DNA of 9,263 nt from Tannerellaceae bacterium (lineage in GTDB: Bacteria; Bacteroidota; Bacteroidia; Bacteroidales; Tannerellaceae): the NCBI GenBank assembly GCA_031284275.1, contig JAITAD010000058.1, positions 1 through 9,263 on the forward strand, in the 5' to 3' direction. The stretch's first letter is position 1, and each line of letters starts with the position of its first letter. Below, piece by piece: positions 7,222 through 9,263 of this stretch. The notes under the pieces were generated by a model. That model ran no database searches and was not told the origin of the DNA. It saw only the letters and a list, made by a program, of their open reading frames with translations. A program made the translations under genes and the position numbers.

Positions 7222-7674
7222 ATGTTCAGAGAGAAGACGATAGTTTATACATCGGGGACGTTCGATATGTTCCACTACAACCACCTGCGGATGATCAACT
7301 ATGCCCGCTCGTTGGGAGACATTCTTATCGTCGGTGTCAGTACCGATGAGTTGGTACAGTCCTACAAGAGTGCACCCATTATCCCTTTCAACGAGCGTCT
7401 GCAAATCATAGAAGCCTTGAAAACGCCGGACATGGTGATTCCGCAGCATACGCTCGACCATACGGAGATTGTCAGGAAGCTCAATATTGATGCTTTCGTC
7501 GTGGGAGACGACTGGTACGGGCGTTATGATTACCTGCGCGACTTCAACGTACAGGTTTTCTACTTCCCCTATGGGACAGGAGTTTCTTCTTCCAACATCA
7601 AAAAGACCATACACGACAGTTACGAATCTGCACTTCAGGAGCAGCGAAAAGCGAAACCCAAGGTCAATGGCTAA
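7222..7674 (+). CDS. TagD-like cytidylyltransferase (CDP-alcohol forming)
   Basis: A 150-residue nucleotidyltransferase of the HxGH superfamily, closest by eye to glycerol-3-phosphate cytidylyltransferase TagD (about 129 residues in Bacillus). It would use CTP and an alcohol phosphate to make a CDP-alcohol and pyrophosphate in the cytoplasm. Visible motifs are SGTFDMFHYNH (11-21), VGVSTDEL (37-44), a conserved Glu-Arg at 58-59, GDDWYGRYDYL (95-105) and GVSSSNIK (120-127). Two positions differ from TagD. HxGH reads H18-Y-N-H21, with Asn for Gly. The Arg that begins TagD's RTEGISTT is replaced by Tyr117 (YGTGVSSS). The ATG at 7222 is the only reasonable start, because an in-frame TGA lies at 7210-7212. 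It is first in an operon and overlaps the next gene by 8 bases. The substrate could be a glycerol, ethanolamine, choline or other polyol phosphate; the sequence alone does not decide. Confidence 0.88.
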   Translation: MFREKTIVYTSGTFDMFHYNHLRMINYARSLGDILIVGVSTDELVQSYKSAPIIPFNERLQIIEALKTPDMVIPQHTLDHTEIVRKLNIDAFVVGDDWYGRYDYLRDFNVQVFYFPYGTGVSSSNIKKTIHDSYESALQEQRKAKPKVNG

Positions 7675-8395
7675 GTGTGCGTGCATCACGGGGGGGACAA
7701 AAGGTATCGGCAGAGCGGTTGCGGACACGTTGGCTGCGGGGGGATATAACCTGATACTTACCTATGCGGCCGATAATGCCGCTGCCCAACGTACCGGCAT
7801 GGAACTTTGGCAGCGTTTCGGTGTTGAGGTGCACGTCGTGCAGGCGGATATTGCCGCTACGGAAGCTCCCGACAAGCTGTGCAGTTACCTGGAAGAGAAA
7901 AACCTCTTCCTTGACGCCTTGGTCTTCAACGCCGGATTGACTTGTCGTACCCCTTTTGCCGAGATGCGGCGTGAGGAATGGGAAGCCGTTTTCTTCGCCA
8001 ACGTTCATTTTCCCGTTTTCTTTCTCCAAGCCGTTTTGGGGCGTTTTCAGACAGGCGGCAGTGTTGTTTTCACCGGTTCCCGTATGGCCGATGCCCCTCA
8101 TTCGGTTTCTTTGGCCTATGGGGTGTCGAAGGCGGCCGTTCATGCCCTTGTAAAGAATCTGGTCAAGTTTCTCCAACCTTACGGGTTGCGTGTCAATGGC
8201 GTTGCCCCGGGCTTTGTAGATACGGAGTGGCAGCGTGCCAAGCCGGCGGAAATACGTCGAAATATTGAGGCCAAGGTGGCCGCCGGACGTTTCTGTCGTC
8301 CCGAAGAGGTAGGAGAGATATACCGGATGCTGATTGAAAACACCTATATGAACGGAGAGATAGTCACTGTGGACGGAGGCTATTCCTATAAGTAG
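7667..8395 (+). CDS. Short-chain dehydrogenase/reductase (FabG-like SDR)
   Basis: A 242-residue classical SDR, an NAD(P)H-dependent oxidoreductase. All hallmark elements are in place: cofactor loop TGGTKGIG (8-15), Asp61 in QADI, NAG at 88-90, structural Asn112, and the catalytic Ser138, Tyr151 and Lys155 (YGVSK). PGFVDT follows at about 207-212, and the end TVDGGYSYK is typical. The ATG at 7667 places the TGxxxGIG motif at the usual distance from the N-terminus. The in-frame ATG at 7469 would add 66 residues that merely read the preceding gene in another frame. It overlaps the cytidylyltransferase by 8 bases (ATGGCTAA), which suggests translational coupling, and the next gene starts five bases after its stop. 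FabG-like reductases act on many ketones. In this operon it may prepare the alcohol headgroup or modify the lipid acceptor, but that is inference from context only. Confidence 0.92.
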   Translation: MAKCACITGGTKGIGRAVADTLAAGGYNLILTYAADNAAAQRTGMELWQRFGVEVHVVQADIAATEAPDKLCSYLEEKNLFLDALVFNAGLTCRTPFAEMRREEWEAVFFANVHFPVFFLQAVLGRFQTGGSVVFTGSRMADAPHSVSLAYGVSKAAVHALVKNLVKFLQPYGLRVNGVAPGFVDTEWQRAKPAEIRRNIEAKVAAGRFCRPEEVGEIYRMLIENTYMNGEIVTVDGGYSYK

Positions 8396-8400
8396 GCAGG

Positions 8401-9263
8401 ATGGACAGGGAATACGAAGCTTCGTTGAAATCCATAGAGACGGAGAATGTCTTGGACAGGATTTTTTACCGCAGGGTAGGCTTTCTCGGAGCGAAAGCTT
8501 TGCGCGGAACTCCGGTTACACCCAATACGGTGACGGTCATATCTATCTTTGTGGGCGTTGCCGGAGGTGTTCTGTTCTTTCCTGCGGATATTCGGTTGAA
8601 CATTATTGGGATAGCCTGCCTCGTCGTTGCCAATATTCTCGATTGCGTAGACGGGCAGTTAGCACGCATGACAGGCATCAAATCAGCCTTTGGCAGGATA
8701 CTTGACGGTTTGGCGGGAGATTTCTGGTTCCTTGCCATTTACGTTTCTCTGGCGCTTCGGCTGTACGGAGAGACAGGTTCTCGGATTTTCATGGCCATAG
8801 CTGTGCTTTCAGCCCTTTCACACCTTTTTCAGGCCAACATCACAGACTACTACAAGACGCTGCATCTTTATTTCATCAGCAAGGAAAAAGGCGCCGAGTT
8901 CCGGACGGCGGCGGAAGTAGAGGCTGCACATGCAGGGCAGAGGATGGGTGTCGGCAAGGCGATGTTTTTCCTTTATCGATGGTACACCATGTTCCAGATC
9001 AGCGCTACACCACAGTTACAAGCTTTGCTGTTGCGACTCGGAGCCTGTTATGGCGATGATATTCCCGGAGATATCAGGCTACAGTTTCGAAAGAAGAGTG
9101 CGCGACTGATGAAGCTGTGGGTAGATTGGCTCACTTTCAACGGCCGAACGGTCGTACTTTTTGCCGTTGTGCTTTCGGGAGAGGTTTGGGCTTATTTCGT
9201 GTTTGAGATTGTTGTGTTGAACGTGATCCTGTTCATCGCCAGGAATCGCCACGAAAAGATGTG
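8401..9263 (+). CDS. CDP-alcohol phosphatidyltransferase (3' end missing)
   Basis: Integral membrane enzyme that moves a phospho-alcohol between CDP and an acceptor at the inner membrane. 287 codons are visible and the frame is still open at the window edge. The N-terminus (KSIETENVLDRIFYR, then TPVTPNTVT at about 37-45) resembles inositol-phosphate/archaetidyl-type members of the family. The signature runs from D81 to D107: D81, D84, G85, A88, R89, eight residues, G98, then D102. The consensus has a fourth Asp three residues after this one (DxxxD), but here that place is Gly106 and Asp107 follows. Membrane segments are likely near 43-60, 66-80, 106-120 and 127-145, with a pair at 250-280. 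A long polar loop (about 150-245) is larger than in the smallest family members. The start is ATG 8401, five bases after the SDR stop, so it belongs to the same operon and probably uses the CDP-alcohol made by its first gene. Confidence 0.92.
   Translation, partial: MDREYEASLKSIETENVLDRIFYRRVGFLGAKALRGTPVTPNTVTVISIFVGVAGGVLFFPADIRLNIIGIACLVVANILDCVDGQLARMTGIKSAFGRILDGLAGDFWFLAIYVSLALRLYGETGSRIFMAIAVLSALSHLFQANITDYYKTLHLYFISKEKGAEFRTAAEVEAAHAGQRMGVGKAMFFLYRWYTMFQISATPQLQALLLRLGACYGDDIPGDIRLQFRKKSARLMKLWVDWLTFNGRTVVLFAVVLSGEVWAYFVFEIVVLNVILFIARNRHEKM

Noticed and set aside
7469..7666. Upstream start for the SDR at ATG 7469
   Set aside because: The added 66 residues are the cytidylyltransferase gene read out of frame; the SDR fold begins at 7667.
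7120..8176. Minus-strand frames of 202 and 170 codons opposite the cytidylyltransferase and SDR genes
   Set aside because: The plus strand carries complete, motif-rich enzymes; the antisense products have no family features.

Overview
The window comes from a member of the Bacteroidota, most likely the order Bacteroidales (Tannerellaceae/Porphyromonadaceae-like). The evidence is: three matches to the Bacteroidetes -7 promoter element TAnnTTTG; a surface protein of the DUF6383 type ending in what looks like a type IX secretion (T9SS) C-terminal sorting domain; a DUF5020 outer-membrane protein; a CBM20-carrying 4-alpha-glucanotransferase of the Bacteroides/plant DPE2 type; and two signal peptides that leave Gln as the first mature residue. 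No genus can be named from this alone. There are no RNA genes, CRISPR arrays or insertion sequences that I can see. Coding density is high, and no gene-free stretch exceeds about 180 bases.

Layout. Positions 1-1007 hold the 3' part of a lipoprotein S41 peptidase; its start lies before the window, and the lipobox is visible at the very beginning. After a 107-base gap with a promoter comes a 1043-residue secreted DUF6383/T9SS-type protein (1115-4246). malQ follows with almost no gap (about 4251-6344). It has only one starch-binding CBM20 module before its GH77 catalytic domain. On the opposite strand, converging on malQ and overlapping its end by 11 bases, is a DUF5020 outer-membrane beta-barrel gene (6334-7041). 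A 180-base divergent region (7042-7221) carries one promoter box in each direction. To the right is a tight three-gene operon running off the window: a TagD-like cytidylyltransferase (7222-7674), a short-chain dehydrogenase/reductase (7667-8395) and a CDP-alcohol phosphatidyltransferase (8401 to beyond 9263).

How the genes fit together. The left half is an envelope/carbohydrate group with no obvious single pathway: a probable surface lipoprotein peptidase, an exported repeat protein and cytoplasmic maltodextrin metabolism. The right-hand operon is the most interesting part. A nucleotidyltransferase that makes a CDP-activated small alcohol, an oxidoreductase, and a membrane enzyme that transfers the phospho-alcohol from CDP to an acceptor together look like a route to a polar lipid or surface headgroup. 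The first enzyme departs from textbook active-site motifs at two positions and the last at one, so the alcohol and acceptor cannot be assumed to be the usual ones. Function assignments are by motif recognition from the sequence; no database search was made.
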